DNA from: Opitutaceae bacterium UBA2377
GTDB lineage: Bacteria; Verrucomicrobiota; Verrucomicrobiia; Opitutales; Opitutaceae
NCBI GenBank assembly: GCA_002344205.1
Contig: DDSZ01000031.1
Location: 872 to 64,871 of the forward strand
Direction of reading: 5' to 3'
Length of the DNA: 64,000 nt
How positions within the stretch are numbered: the first letter of the stretch is position 1; every line of letters starts with the position of its first letter. The translations under genes and the position numbers were made by a program. Under the pieces are notes generated by a model, which worked only from the letters and a program-made list of their open reading frames with translations, was not told the origin of the DNA and searched no databases. This document shows positions 34,450-44,329 of this stretch, piece by piece.

Positions 34450-35109
34450 ATGCCCACGCCCCTGCTCGCTCCCTCCCTTCTCGCCGGCGACCACGCCAAC
34501 CTTGCGGCCAGCGCTGCCCGGGTCGGGCAACTTGGCATCCCGTGGCTGCATCTCGACATCATGGACGGGCATTTCGTGCCCAATCTCACTTTCGGCCCCG
34601 AAACGCTCGCCGCCCTGCGGCGCGCGGGCAGCAAGCTATTCTTCGACACGCACCTGATGTTGTCGGAACCCCACCGCTACGTGGAGCCTTTCGCCAAGGC
34701 CGGGGCCAACCTCATCAGTATCCACATCGAGCCCGCCTATGATCATGCCGGCACCCTCGCCCGCATCCGTGCGCTCGGTTGCCAGGCCGGGATCGTGCTC
34801 AATCCCGATACTCCCGCCGACGCCGTCGCCCACTTGCTCGATCAGGTTGACCTTGTGCTGGTGATGACCGTGCAACCCGGTTTTGGCGGCCAAGCCTTCC
34901 GGCCCGGCATGCTGCCTAAGCTCCGGCAATTGGCGGCTTGGCGCCGCGAACGCGGCCATACTTGGCGGCTGGAGGTGGATGGCGGCATAGACCTCGCGAA
35001 TCTGCCCGACTGCCACGCGGCCGGAGCCGACACCTTTGTCGCCGGCACCTCCTTCTTCCGCTCACCCGACCAAGCCGGCTTTGCCGCGACGGTGGCACGG
35101 CTCGCTTAA
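34450..35109 (+). CDS. rpe: Ribulose-phosphate 3-epimerase
   Basis: Interconverts ribulose-5-phosphate and xylulose-5-phosphate in the pentose phosphate pathway. The 219-residue TIM barrel has LLAPSLLAGD, the metal-site motif HLDIMDGHFVPNLTFGP, VLVMTVQPGFGGQAF and EVDGGIDLAN, all canonical. The ATG at 34450 is 8 nt after the LptE-like stop. It converges with the ABC binding-protein gene, leaving a 6-nt gap and no visible terminator. Confidence 0.96.
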   Translation: MPTPLLAPSLLAGDHANLAASAARVGQLGIPWLHLDIMDGHFVPNLTFGPETLAALRRAGSKLFFDTHLMLSEPHRYVEPFAKAGANLISIHIEPAYDHAGTLARIRALGCQAGIVLNPDTPADAVAHLLDQVDLVLVMTVQPGFGGQAFRPGMLPKLRQLAAWRRERGHTWRLEVDGGIDLANLPDCHAAGADTFVAGTSFFRSPDQAGFAATVARLA

Positions 35110-35115
35110 GCAGTT

Positions 35116-36732
35116 TCAGCGGCCGGCCCGCGCCAGCTCTGCCGCCCGGCGGTATTGCGCCCGGAAACTCGCCCCCAGCTCGTTCGCCAGCCGGATTTCA
35201 TCCACCTTGTTTTTCGAGGTGAGCGCCTGTTTCACCCGGCCGAGCGTCGCTTCATAGTCCACGGCGCTCACATCCTGCAACGCCGCCATCGCTTCCGGCG
35301 GTTTGCCGGCCGCGATTACCGCGCGCCAAGCCCGCACGAGATCGGGGTGGGTATCGAGGCACATCACGCGGATGATGAAGGCCATTTCCCGGAAAATACC
35401 GCCAGTCCATGCCGGATGATAGATGAGCTGGTCTTCCTCCGCGAAGGGCTGCACTTCGGGATCGGAACGCAGGCTCAGCCACTCCTGATTGGTATAAAAA
35501 TCCCGCCGCACCGGCAGCCGGCGCAGCGCAAAGCGTTCCGGGCCGCCCGGCGCTCCCACCTGAAAATTCCAGAGCAACTGCCCCTCCATCGAGAGGGCAT
35601 ATTCGACAAACGCCTCCGCCACCTCGTGGTTGGGCGCACCGCGCAGAATCGCAATCGGGTCCACGGAGCTCACGGTGCCGCCGCGCGGAGTCACAAACTC
35701 CAGCCGGCCCACGTTGCCGCGCCGGCGCACGGCCTCCGCCTGGTAGCGCCCGTAGAAATCGATGCAGATGCCCACGGCAGAGTTGCCCTGCGAAACATCG
35801 ATCGGCGGCTTCTGCGAGGAGTCCGTGAAGTAGCGTGCATTTGCGCCGATGAGCTGCAGCACCTTCATGCCTTCGATCCAGCCCTCGCGGATCGCCTGCG
35901 CCTCGATCTCCTTGGCCGAGCGTCCTTCCGGCCGGGCCTGTATGGCGATCAGCCGGGCCTGCATTTCCTGCTGGATCAGATTTTCAAAGGCCTTCGCGAT
36001 TGAGCTGCTCTTGGTCGGATCCGCCACCGCGACCTCGCCGATCAGGCGCGGATCCGTCAGTGCCCGCCAGGTCTCCGGCGCCTGCTCGATCCGCAGACGG
36101 GCCAAAGCATCCTTGTTGTAGAGAATGCCGTAGTTGCTGATGACGTTGCCGAACCAGCGCGCTTCCCGGTCCCAGTATTGCTCGCCGGCGTAGCTTTCCG
36201 GTATCACGTCGTCGGTAAACCATTCGGGCTTGGTCTCAAGGATGCGCGACCGCACCAGCCGGCCCGCCTGCGCCTGTCGGATGAAATCGAAACTGCCGCC
36301 GCCGAAAAACAGGTCGATGCCGCAGCTCACGTTCGAGTCGAGAAACTCCGCCCGGGCCTGCCGCGCAATCTCCGAAGCATCTGCCGCCAGCCGGTGATTG
36401 GTGAAAGCCGCCTGCACTTCCATGCTCCACGGCCGGCCGAGCCGGCGCATCCAGTGGTTCTGGAACGAGGCGATATATTCCGACTCCAAGAAGCGCGCGA
36501 TCTCGCTCGTGCCGCCAATGACGCGCCAGTCGATGAAAACCGTGCGGCCCGTGCGCTGCTGATACCAGCGCCGGAAGCCCGCGCCGTATTCGTGGCGGAT
36601 GGCTTCGTTGTGCGGCGTGATGATGACCAGCGTGTCGTCGGCCCGCGCCACGGCCGCCTGTTTCGGCCGCAGGATGAAGGGCAGCGCGACCGTTGCGACA
36701 AGGGTCAGGATGATGATCGCCCGCTTGAGCAT
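35116..36732 (-). CDS. ABC transporter solute-binding protein, iron(III)-type, unusually large
   Basis: A 538-residue exported protein with an N-terminal hydrophobic helix (about 4-21) and the fold of type 2 periplasmic binding proteins: DTLVIITPHNEAIRHEYGAG, WRVIGGTSEIARFLE, IDLFFGGGSFDFIRQAQAGR, ISNYGILYNKDAL, and AVGICIDFYGRY. Family members are usually about 340 residues; the extra length is spread over the middle and C-terminal parts (e.g. residues 430-538). It lies 8 nt after the ATPase gene on the same strand. Iron is the likely ligand by type, but this is not certain. Confidence 0.85.
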   Translation of the reverse strand: MLKRAIIILTLVATVALPFILRPKQAAVARADDTLVIITPHNEAIRHEYGAGFRRWYQQRTGRTVFIDWRVIGGTSEIARFLESEYIASFQNHWMRRLGRPWSMEVQAAFTNHRLAADASEIARQARAEFLDSNVSCGIDLFFGGGSFDFIRQAQAGRLVRSRILETKPEWFTDDVIPESYAGEQYWDREARWFGNVISNYGILYNKDALARLRIEQAPETWRALTDPRLIGEVAVADPTKSSSIAKAFENLIQQEMQARLIAIQARPEGRSAKEIEAQAIREGWIEGMKVLQLIGANARYFTDSSQKPPIDVSQGNSAVGICIDFYGRYQAEAVRRRGNVGRLEFVTPRGGTVSSVDPIAILRGAPNHEVAEAFVEYALSMEGQLLWNFQVGAPGGPERFALRRLPVRRDFYTNQEWLSLRSDPEVQPFAEEDQLIYHPAWTGGIFREMAFIIRVMCLDTHPDLVRAWRAVIAAGKPPEAMAALQDVSAVDYEATLGRVKQALTSKNKVDEIRLANELGASFRAQYRRAAELARAGR

Positions 36733-36740
36733 GGCGTCGC

Positions 36741-37814
36741 TTAATCCGACAGCACCACGACGTCTTCCGGTTCGACCGTGGCGTAAAGCTCGCCCCGGGA
36801 CGAGCCGTCCACGAAGCGCGGGTTGCGTTCAAAGATCTTCAGCTTCGTGCCGTTGCCGGTCACAAACTCATACTGCGCCACCTCCCCCAGGTAGATGGAG
36901 TCGCCGATGCGGCCGCGCACCACATTGCGCTTTTCCTCGTTGCGGTGAAGTTCCCAGCATTCGGGCCGGATGGACACCGTGACGGCGGCGCCGACCTCCG
37001 GCATACGCGCGGGATCGCCCAGCAAGCCGTCGAAGCGGCCCACCGCGGTCTCAACGGTCGTGTATTCCCCGGCCGTGCCCAGCACCTTGCCCGGCAGAAA
37101 ATCCGTCTCACCGATGAAGTTTGCCACCGTCTTGTGCGAAGGACGCTTGTAAACCTCGCGCGGCGTGCCCACCTGCAGGATGTGGCCGAACTCAAGGATC
37201 GCCATCCGGTCCGAGATCGAGAGCGCCTCTTTCTGGTCGTGCGTCACATACACCGTCGTCAGCTTGAACTCCTTGCACACGCGGCGGATTTCGGTGCGCA
37301 TTTCCAGCCGCAGTTTCGCATCGAGGTTGGACAAGGGCTCGTCGAGCAGCAGGCAGCGCGGGCGGATCACCAGGGCGCGGGCCAGCGCCACGCGCTGTTG
37401 CTGGCCGCCCGAGAGCTGGTTGGGTCGCCGGTCGGCATACTTCGACATGTGAACGGATTCCAAGGCCTCGCCCACCCGGCGCTTCACTTCCTCCTTCGGC
37501 ACTTTCCGCTCGTGGAGCCCAAACGCGACGTTCTCCGCCACGCTCATGTGCGGCCACAGCGCATAGCTTTGGAACATCATGCCGGTATTCCGCTTGTGCG
37601 GCGCGAGGCGTGTCACGTCCTCGTCGCCAAAAAGGATTTTCCCCTCCTCGGGGATGTAGAACCCCGCCATGCTCCGCAGCAGCGTCGTCTTGCCGCAGCC
37701 GCTGGGGCCCAGCAGGAAAAAGAGCTCGCCTGGGTTGATCGTGAGGTCGAGGTGATGAAGCGCGGTCACGCTTCCGAAACGCTTGGTCAGTTGTTGGATG
37801 CGGATGGAAATCAT
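36741..37814 (-). CDS. ABC transporter ATPase, FbpC/PotA-type
   Basis: A 357-residue ATPase for a type I importer. Walker A is LGPSGCGKTTLLRS, then Q-loop MFQSYALWPHMSV, signature LSGGQQQRVALARAL, Walker B RCLLLDEPLSNLDAK and the switch histidine in VYVTHDQKEAL. A C-terminal TOBE-type regulatory domain follows (about 240-357, VTVSIRPECWEL, GRIGDSIYLGEVAQYEF). The ATG at 37814 is chosen because MISIRIQQLTKRFG starts the domain. First gene of the pair with the solute-binding protein; the likely permease is at 23704. Confidence 0.93.
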   Translation of the reverse strand: MISIRIQQLTKRFGSVTALHHLDLTINPGELFFLLGPSGCGKTTLLRSMAGFYIPEEGKILFGDEDVTRLAPHKRNTGMMFQSYALWPHMSVAENVAFGLHERKVPKEEVKRRVGEALESVHMSKYADRRPNQLSGGQQQRVALARALVIRPRCLLLDEPLSNLDAKLRLEMRTEIRRVCKEFKLTTVYVTHDQKEALSISDRMAILEFGHILQVGTPREVYKRPSHKTVANFIGETDFLPGKVLGTAGEYTTVETAVGRFDGLLGDPARMPEVGAAVTVSIRPECWELHRNEEKRNVVRGRIGDSIYLGEVAQYEFVTGNGTKLKIFERNPRFVDGSSRGELYATVEPEDVVVLSD

Positions 37815-37941
37815 GCTCCGGGCCGGTGTCGCAGCCGAGGCAAGTTTTCGCCCCGGTGAAGTCAAAGGAATTAACCCCATTCGGGAAAATGTAACGCATT
37901 GCCAGCGCCCCGGAGCTTTGTCTGGCTCGGCGCACCACGCC

Positions 37942-38514
37942 ATGCCTCCGCCCAAAGCCGCCGTTCATCCCGACCTTGAAAGCGTCCTCGTCTCCTCCGC
38001 CCGGATCAAACGGCGCATCAAGGAAATGGGCCGCGAGATCAAGCGGGTTTACGGCCGGGACGAATTCACGGTCATCTCGATCATCAACGGCGCCATCATG
38101 TTCACGGCCGATCTGCTGCGCGAGATCGAGAACCCCGTGCGCCTCGACTGCATCCGCATCTCCAGCTACCGCAACGAGACCAAGTCCCTCGGCACGCCCC
38201 AGCTCATCCACAGCCTCACCCTGGACATCGCCGGGCGCGACGTGCTGCTGATCGACGACATCCTCGACACGGGCAAAACCCTCCTGCTGGTCACTGAGCT
38301 GATCCGCAAACTGAAGCCCGCCAGTCTCCGCACCTGCGTGCTGCTCGACAAAAAAGGCCGCCGCGAAGTGAACTTCGAGGCCGATTTCGTGGGCTTCAAG
38401 ATTCCCGACAAATTCGTCGTCGGCTACGGTCTCGATTTCGCCGAGCGCTACCGCAACCTCCCTGCCATCGGCGTCCTCAAGCCTGCCCGCCAAAACCCGC
38501 CCGCGCGGGCCTGA
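37942..38514 (+). CDS. hpt: Hypoxanthine phosphoribosyltransferase
   Basis: Purine-salvage enzyme joining hypoxanthine or guanine to PRPP. The 190 residues have the PRPP loop VLLIDDILDTGKTL, an upstream VISIINGAIMFTADLLREI, RISSYRNETKS, and the C-terminal base-contact segment FVVGYGLDFAERYRNLPAIG. The ATG at 37942 is chosen; longer frames to 37783 enter the divergent ATPase gene. It is followed 24 nt later by the Ppx/GppA gene. Confidence 0.94.
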   Translation: MPPPKAAVHPDLESVLVSSARIKRRIKEMGREIKRVYGRDEFTVISIINGAIMFTADLLREIENPVRLDCIRISSYRNETKSLGTPQLIHSLTLDIAGRDVLLIDDILDTGKTLLLVTELIRKLKPASLRTCVLLDKKGRREVNFEADFVGFKIPDKFVVGYGLDFAERYRNLPAIGVLKPARQNPPARA

Positions 38515-38538
38515 GCCATCGCCCCGGCGCCCCGCCCC

Positions 38539-39471
38539 ATGTCCACGGCCGCCGTCCTCGATATCGGGAGCAATTCGATCAAGATATTGGTCGCCCGCCG
38601 CGATGAGCGCGGCCGGTTACAGCCGGTCTTTCAGGACACGCTCGACGTCCGTATCAGCGCCGGCATCAATGCCGCCCGCCCGGTCCTCGACGAGGAAGCC
38701 ATGCAGCGCGGCCTCGCCGCCGTGCAGCAGCTCCTGACCGCCGCGGCCAGCCACTCCCCCGAGCGTGCGACCCTCGTCGCCACCAGCGCGGTGCGCGATG
38801 CCGTCAACGGGGCGGATTTCGCCGCCCGTATTACCAAGGCCACCGGCTTCGAACTGCGCATTCTCACGGGGGAGGAAGAAGCGAATGCCATTGGTCGCGG
38901 GCTGACCTGCGATCCCGCGCTGGCCGACCTTCAGGATTTCCATGTCTTCGATCTTGGCGGCGGCAGCCTCGAGTGCCTGACCTTTCACGGCCGCCAGATC
39001 AGCCAGGCCGTCAGCCTGCCGCTGGGCTGTGTGCGCCTCACCGAGAAATTTGTCCCGGATCCCGGCCTGCCGTTGTCCGCCACGATCCGGGAAAAACTCG
39101 CGCGTCACATCCAAACCGCGCTGGCTGAAGCACGCTTCCAGCTCGATCTGCCTTTCCCCATCGCCATCGCGACTGGCGGGAGCGTGGTCACCGTCCGTGC
39201 CATCCGGGCCGCACGCCAAGGCGTGGCCTTGGACGCAACCTCGCCCATCGTCACGCTCCGGCAGATGCGCGAACTGCTGGAACAGACGGGCGGCCTGTCG
39301 CTCACCGACCGCCGCGCTATCCCGGGCCTGCCCCCGGCGCGGGCCGATGTTTTCCCCACTGCGCTCGCCACCCTCGTCGCCGTGGCGGAGCACGCAAAGG
39401 TCACCGCCTTCCGGCATTCGTTCTACAACCTGCGTTACGGCCTAGCGGCGGAATTGCTCTCCGCCGGCTGA
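38539..39471 (+). CDS. Ppx/GppA-family phosphatase
   Basis: A 310-residue member of the exopolyphosphatase / pppGpp phosphohydrolase family (ASKHA fold). The phosphate loops are VLDIGSNSIKILV and VFDLGGGSLECLTF, with TSAVRDAVNGADF and LTGEEEANAIGRGL between them; a C-terminal GGSVVTVRA completes the catalytic domain. It lacks the extra C-terminal HD-like domain of long E. coli Ppx. Polyphosphate or pppGpp cannot be chosen as substrate from sequence. Converges on the next gene with a 3-nt gap. Confidence 0.9.
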   Translation: MSTAAVLDIGSNSIKILVARRDERGRLQPVFQDTLDVRISAGINAARPVLDEEAMQRGLAAVQQLLTAAASHSPERATLVATSAVRDAVNGADFAARITKATGFELRILTGEEEANAIGRGLTCDPALADLQDFHVFDLGGGSLECLTFHGRQISQAVSLPLGCVRLTEKFVPDPGLPLSATIREKLARHIQTALAEARFQLDLPFPIAIATGGSVVTVRAIRAARQGVALDATSPIVTLRQMRELLEQTGGLSLTDRRAIPGLPPARADVFPTALATLVAVAEHAKVTAFRHSFYNLRYGLAAELLSAG

Positions 39472-39474
39472 GCC

Positions 39475-41151
39475 TCAACGGATCACAATCCGTTTCGGTT
39501 CGGCTCCGACCGTAAAGCTGATGCGCCCGACATAGTCTTCCGGCACCGGCAGGCCGTCCTGGGTGTAGGAGTTGTGCGGCACCAGTGGATATTCCAACGC
39601 CGCCCCTACCGGCAGTTCCCAGCGCAGCCCGCGCCACTCAAAGCCGGCCGTGGCCTGCAACAATTGCTTGGGCTCGACCTTCTGATTGCCGGTGGCGGTC
39701 CGCACCCCATCGCCCGGCTTCAGCGCCGTCAGCAGCGCAAATTCATAGGTTGCGCCCGAAGTGTTGCGCAGCACCCGGGCGCAAATTTCACAACCGGCGG
39801 CGGTCAGGAACAGGCGCACCTCGATCTCATCGTCGCCGAAGCCATAGCAGGCCGCGGCCTCGTGCGGCCCTTTCTGTTCGCCGGCCGCGCGCTCCGGCAC
39901 GTAGGCCCGGCCATGGGTGGTCCGACGCACGGTCGAGAAACGCGGCATCAATTTGCTGTTGCCCGTGCCTGCAAGGTAGCCGGCCTGCGCGTGCCAGATT
40001 TCCACGAAATTCTGGCTGTCGAGGACGAAGCGGTTCGCCGCCCACTCGGGCACCAGTTGCCAGCCGAGCAGGCCGATCCAACCGCCCCGCTCCAGCCTGG
40101 CCACGGGCAGCGTGGCCGGCGGCCGGGCGGCCGGTTCCTCGCGGCAAGCGTTTTGCGCAAAGAGCACTTCGGCAAACGTGGCGTGAAAAGCCAGGGCCTG
40201 CGCATTGTTGTCCCGCACCCCGTGCGCCTGCAGGTGCCGGCGCAGCGGAGCAATGGATTCCGTGGCCAGTCTCCGACCTGAAGCCTGGTGGATGAAACCC
40301 GGCGGCAGCCAGCTCAGCGGATGCGGATGATAGCGCATGCGCACATCCACCGCCACGGCGCCCGACCCATCCGGCAGGGAAAAATATTCCGCAAAGGCCA
40401 GCGCGCGGCCGACCGCGGCCAACGCCGCCGCATCGTCCGACAATTCCGCGTAGGCCGAAACCGCCAACGCCGTGACCAGTGAGTAGCCCACCACGATGCC
40501 GCCCGCCTCGGGCCAGTAACCGTCGGCATGCTGGAACGGCAGCACACACCGTTGCATGAAATCCCGCCCGTAGTCCGTCCAGTCCTTGCGCCCGAACCAC
40601 CGGCCCGCCCGGTAAAACAGCAGCGCATGCCAGGTGTCGTGATTTCCCACGAACTCCGATGGCGTGACCGCGTATTTCTCCAAAAACACGCGGTAAAGGT
40701 GATCGGTTGCGCCCGAGACCACGGCCCGCAGCCGGCGGCGCAATTCCGTTGCACCGATTTCACCGCGCTCGATCAGCTCAAGCGAGCAAAGCTGATAATA
40801 GCAGAGCCATTCGCCGACATGCCGGCCCCAGTCGCGGCCGCGCGAATAATGCGGGGTGTGAAAGTCCGCGTCGGCGAGCCCGACCGTGTAGGCGAGGTTG
40901 CGCAGCGCGATTTCTCGGAATTGTGCCCGCTCGGCGGGCGAAGCCCCGGGCACCACGCCCTCGGCGAGCAGCAGCAGGGGGTAATGCGCGAACTGGTTGT
41001 AATAGGACGGCCCCTGCGCGCCGGGCCAGTCCCGCAAGTCCAGCTCCATCGCGCCCGAAGGTCCGTAGTGCGGCACCAGCAGGCGGGCCCACTCCAGCAT
41101 CAATCCCGCGTCCACCTCGCGCAACGTCTCCAAATCGGATTCAGTCTTCAT
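39475..41151 (-). CDS. Large protein of unknown function, probable alpha-toroid plus beta-sandwich
   Basis: A 558-residue protein with no signal peptide. The N-terminal 330 residues are helical with aromatic and acidic blocks typical of (alpha/alpha)-toroid carbohydrate enzymes: GPSYYNQFAHYPLLLLAEG, YTVGLADADFHTPHYSRGRD, SEFVGNHDTWHALLFYRAGR and HADGYWPEAGGIVVGYS. The rest looks beta-rich (VEIWHAQAGYLAG, FGDDEIEVRLFLTAAGCEI, LRWELPVGAALEYPL). This layout resembles heparinase/alginate-lyase-like proteins, but I cannot assign a family or catalytic residues. The start overlaps the pseudouridine synthase gene by 11 nt. Confidence 0.7.
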   Translation of the reverse strand: MKTESDLETLREVDAGLMLEWARLLVPHYGPSGAMELDLRDWPGAQGPSYYNQFAHYPLLLLAEGVVPGASPAERAQFREIALRNLAYTVGLADADFHTPHYSRGRDWGRHVGEWLCYYQLCSLELIERGEIGATELRRRLRAVVSGATDHLYRVFLEKYAVTPSEFVGNHDTWHALLFYRAGRWFGRKDWTDYGRDFMQRCVLPFQHADGYWPEAGGIVVGYSLVTALAVSAYAELSDDAAALAAVGRALAFAEYFSLPDGSGAVAVDVRMRYHPHPLSWLPPGFIHQASGRRLATESIAPLRRHLQAHGVRDNNAQALAFHATFAEVLFAQNACREEPAARPPATLPVARLERGGWIGLLGWQLVPEWAANRFVLDSQNFVEIWHAQAGYLAGTGNSKLMPRFSTVRRTTHGRAYVPERAAGEQKGPHEAAACYGFGDDEIEVRLFLTAAGCEICARVLRNTSGATYEFALLTALKPGDGVRTATGNQKVEPKQLLQATAGFEWRGLRWELPVGAALEYPLVPHNSYTQDGLPVPEDYVGRISFTVGAEPKRIVIR

Positions 41152-42145
41152 GAATGTGCGCCGCCGGCGGCCGGGGCTTGCGGACGGACGGACGGCGCGC
41201 CGGCTTTGCTTTCGCCGCGGCCCGAAGCGTCTTGATCATCGCATTAAAATCCGCCGGCAACGGCGCGCGGAGATCAAGGGTCTTGCCGGTGACCGGATGC
41301 GTGCAGATGAGGTGCGCGGCGTGCAGCATCACGCGCGGCGGCTGCGCTTTCAGGCGCGGGTCCGGTTTCCAACCATAGACCACATCGCCGAGCAGCACAT
41401 GGCCGAGCGACTTGAGGTGCACGCGGATTTGATGGGTGCGGCCGGTATGGATGAGGCAGCGCACCTGCGCCGCCACGTCGCCAAATTTCTCCATCACTTC
41501 CCAGTCCGTGTGCGCGTCCCGGCCGCCCTGCCCTTCCTCGACCACGGCCATCTTGTGCCGGTGATGCTTGTTCCGCCCGATGGGCTTGCGGATGGAGCCG
41601 CTCATCAGCCCCGGCGCTCCGCTCACGAGCGCGACATATTCCTTCTCCAACGCGCGTTCGGCAAACTGCTCGGCCAGCCCGCGGTGAGTCTTGTCCGTCT
41701 TCGCCACGAGGATCAGGCCGGAGGTCTCGCGGTCGAGCCGGTGCACGATGCCCGGCCGCTCCACACCGCCGATGCCGCTCAGGCTGCCCGCGCAATGTGC
41801 CAGCAGCGCATGGACGAGGGTGTCCTCGCCCGTGCCCGCGCCGGGATGCACGATCATGCCTGCCGTCTTGTTGACCGCCAGCAGGTGCTTGTCCTCGTAG
41901 ATCACTTCCAGCGGGATTTCCACGGCCTTGATTTCCGCCGGCTTGGTCTCAGGCAGCGCAAAGCCGAGTTCGTCGCCACCCGCCACGCCGTGGTCACGCT
42001 TGATCGGCCTTCCCCGCAGGGTGACCAGCCCGGCGTCAAAGGCCCGCTGCAAGGCCATGCGGCTGTGGTCGGGAAAGGCATAGGCCAGCGCCTTGTCGGC
42101 CCGGATGCGGGCCACGCCGGCCGGAACAGTGTAGTGGGTCGTCAC
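41141..42145 (-). CDS. RluD-family RNA pseudouridine synthase
   Basis: A 334-residue enzyme that isomerises uridine in rRNA. An N-terminal S4 RNA-binding domain (about 10-75, [19 protein letters not shown]) is followed by the RluA/C/D catalytic domain with [12 protein letters not shown], the catalytic aspartate motif [16 protein letters not shown], and [18 protein letters not shown]. The S4 domain favours RluD or RluC type (23S rRNA). The C-terminal tail is basic. The start overlaps the stop of the deaminase gene by 4 nt (ATGA). Confidence 0.93.
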   Translation of the reverse strand: MTTHYTVPAGVARIRADKALAYAFPDHSRMALQRAFDAGLVTLRGRPIKRDHGVAGGDELGFALPETKPAEIKAVEIPLEVIYEDKHLLAVNKTAGMIVHPGAGTGEDTLVHALLAHCAGSLSGIGGVERPGIVHRLDRETSGLILVAKTDKTHRGLAEQFAERALEKEYVALVSGAPGLMSGSIRKPIGRNKHHRHKMAVVEEGQGGRDAHTDWEVMEKFGDVAAQVRCLIHTGRTHQIRVHLKSLGHVLLGDVVYGWKPDPRLKAQPPRVMLHAAHLICTHPVTGKTLDLRAPLPADFNAMIKTLRAAAKAKPARRPSVRKPRPPAAHIHED

Positions 42146-43128
42146 GCGGCGAAGGACCGCTCCAGTCGGTCGATCTCAGCCAGCATGGCTTGCCGCACTT
42201 CAGCCGGCACCGCGGCCACTGCCCAGCCGTTACGGGCAATCTGCGCCAGCTCCGACCGGCTGAAATTCAATCCCGTTGCCAGCGCGAGGTATTCCTCCGT
42301 CAGGGTGTTCGCAAAACAAAGGGGATCGTCGGTGCTCACCGTGCAGCGCACGCCCGCCTGCATGAGACGTCGGATCGGGTGATGCGCCATGTCCGGCACC
42401 ACCTGCAAACCGACGTTGCTGATCGGGCAAATGTCGAAGGTCACCCCCCGTTCGGCCGCCAGTTTCACCACCGCCGGATCCTCGATGGCCCGCACGCCGT
42501 GCTGGATGCGGGTCACCCCGAGTTCCTCAATCGCCTCGCGCACCCGGGCCGGACCATCGAACTCACCGGCATGACACTTGGTAACCTTCCCGGCGGCCCG
42601 CAGGCGCGCCCAGATTTGCGCCGTGCCGGGCTCGGTGGGCATCTGCTCGAAGCCGTGCAAGTCCACGCCGGCCAGTCCTTCCCATTCGTGCAACCGGTCG
42701 ATCGTCGGCCGCAGGCTGCCCGCGATGTCGCTCCGCAGCATGCCGGCGAACACCCGCACCTCCAGCCCCGCGGGCGCGGCGGAGCGGATGGCCGCGACAA
42801 TCTCTGGGCCGGGCACGTTGATGAACTGCGTGACCGGCAGGTGAAAACTCGTCTCCACGTAACGCACATTTTGCGCGGCGTGCCCGGCGAACATCACCTT
42901 GCAGGCCGCGTGATAGCGCTCGGCGGTGGTGAACCAGGGCAGCGCGTTTTCCAGCAGGATGCGCTCGAAATCCGGAAAGCTCGCGTAGCGGTAACTGCGC
43001 CGCCGGAACGGTGGATCCGCCGGGTAGCGCGCCGGCGCCCACGCGTGCAGCAGCTCATACGGCAGCGCCCCTTCCACATGGAGGTGTGTCTCGGTCTTGG
43101 GCAGCGCCTGGATGTAGTCTTCGAGCAT
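42142..43128 (-). CDS. Adenosine-deaminase-family hydrolase
   Basis: A 328-residue zinc TIM-barrel aminohydrolase. Metal ligands H15 and H17 are in [13 protein letters not shown]; the catalytic His-Ala-Gly-Glu is in [22 protein letters not shown] and [15 protein letters not shown] supply the other histidine and aspartates. Adenosine, adenine or a related purine could be the substrate; the motif set does not decide. Purine salvage gene hpt is 4 kb away. It overlaps the pseudouridine synthase gene and follows the M29 peptidase gene by 32 nt. Confidence 0.9.
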   Translation of the reverse strand: MLEDYIQALPKTETHLHVEGALPYELLHAWAPARYPADPPFRRRSYRYASFPDFERILLENALPWFTTAERYHAACKVMFAGHAAQNVRYVETSFHLPVTQFINVPGPEIVAAIRSAAPAGLEVRVFAGMLRSDIAGSLRPTIDRLHEWEGLAGVDLHGFEQMPTEPGTAQIWARLRAAGKVTKCHAGEFDGPARVREAIEELGVTRIQHGVRAIEDPAVVKLAAERGVTFDICPISNVGLQVVPDMAHHPIRRLMQAGVRCTVSTDDPLCFANTLTEEYLALATGLNFSRSELAQIARNGWAVAAVPAEVRQAMLAEIDRLERSFAA

Positions 43129-43160
43129 TGGGAATCCTGCCGCCAGGGTGCGGCCGGCGG

Positions 43161-44282
43161 CTATTTCTTCCCGAGCAGGTAATCGGGGTTCAGCTTGTGC
43201 AGCGACTTCGGCACGAAGATCCCGTCCTTGCGGATGAGCTTGCCGTCGAACCAGATTTCACCGCCGCCGTATTCGGGGCGCTGGATGCACACCATGTCCC
43301 AGTGGACCTGCGACTTGTTGCCGTTGCCCACGCCCTCGTAGGCCTGGCCCGGCGTGAAGTGGAAGGAGCCGGCGATCTTCTCGTCGAAGAGGATGTCGCG
43401 CATCGGCTCCAGGATGTGCGGGTTGAACCCGATGGCGAATTCGCCGATGTAGCGCGCGCCGGCGTCGCTGTCCAGAATCTCGTTCAGGCGCTTGGTGTTG
43501 CTCGAAGTGGCCTCGACGATGCGGCCCTGCTTGAAGACGAGCCGGATGTTGTCGAAGGAGCTGCCGAGGTAAACCGTGGGCGCGTTGTATTGGATCACGC
43601 CCTCGACGGAATCGCGCACCGGGCACGAGAACACCTCGCCGTCGGGGATGTTGCGCAGGCCGCCGCAGGGCTGGGCGCCGATGCCCTTGATCGAGAACCG
43701 CAGATCGGTGCCGGGGCCCTTGATGTGCACGCGGTCGGTGCGCTCCATGAGGGCGGCCAGCGCTTTCATGCCGGGCGTAAGCCGGGAATAGTCGAGCGTG
43801 CAGACCCGGAAGTAGAAATCCTCGAAAGCTTCCGTGCTCAGGCCGGCCTGTTGGGCCATCGCGGAGGTCGGCCAGCGCAGCACGACCCACTTCGTGCGCC
43901 CCACCCGGTGGTCCTGCACGGGCTTCATGAGCCGGGAGATGAGCTGCACCCGGGCGGCCGGGACATCCGAGGCCTCGAAGATGTTCTCCGAGCCCCGCAG
44001 GGCGATGTAGGCGTCCATCTTCTGCATGCGCGCAAGCTCCACCGCGGAATGGTGCGCATACTGGGACTCCTCCGCCCCGAGCGCAATTTCCCGGCTGATG
44101 CGGGCGCGGTGCAGTTGCACGTGCGGATACGCCCCGCGGGCGCGCACGGCCCGCACCAAGGCGACAACCATCGGGTCAGGGATGTCGAAGGCGTCGATGA
44201 GCACATGCTCGCCCTTCTTGAGGGACGTGGAAAAACCGGTGAGGCCGGCGGCCAGTTGGTTGAAACGGGGATCAATCAGCAT
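43161..44282 (-). CDS. M29-family metallo-aminopeptidase
   Basis: A 373-residue cytoplasmic aminopeptidase of the PepS/AmpT family with a two-metal site. Candidate ligands are E in [11 protein letters not shown] and H in [18 protein letters not shown], and H and D in [18 protein letters not shown]. The N-terminal domain has [20 protein letters not shown]. The ATG at 44282 is used; an upstream in-frame start adds 14 residues not typical of the family. It is the first of three tightly spaced minus-strand genes. Confidence 0.9.
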   Translation of the reverse strand: MLIDPRFNQLAAGLTGFSTSLKKGEHVLIDAFDIPDPMVVALVRAVRARGAYPHVQLHRARISREIALGAEESQYAHHSAVELARMQKMDAYIALRGSENIFEASDVPAARVQLISRLMKPVQDHRVGRTKWVVLRWPTSAMAQQAGLSTEAFEDFYFRVCTLDYSRLTPGMKALAALMERTDRVHIKGPGTDLRFSIKGIGAQPCGGLRNIPDGEVFSCPVRDSVEGVIQYNAPTVYLGSSFDNIRLVFKQGRIVEATSSNTKRLNEILDSDAGARYIGEFAIGFNPHILEPMRDILFDEKIAGSFHFTPGQAYEGVGNGNKSQVHWDMVCIQRPEYGGGEIWFDGKLIRKDGIFVPKSLHKLNPDYLLGKK

Positions 44283-44329
44283 GCGCGGAGCTAACCCGAG
44301 TCGCCGCACGGCCCGCAAGGGCAAAGGTT

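Noticed and set aside
37815..37941. Fur-box-type operator near the iron-type ABC genes
   Set aside because: No 19-bp AT-rich palindrome like a Fur box is present in the divergent gap with hpt.
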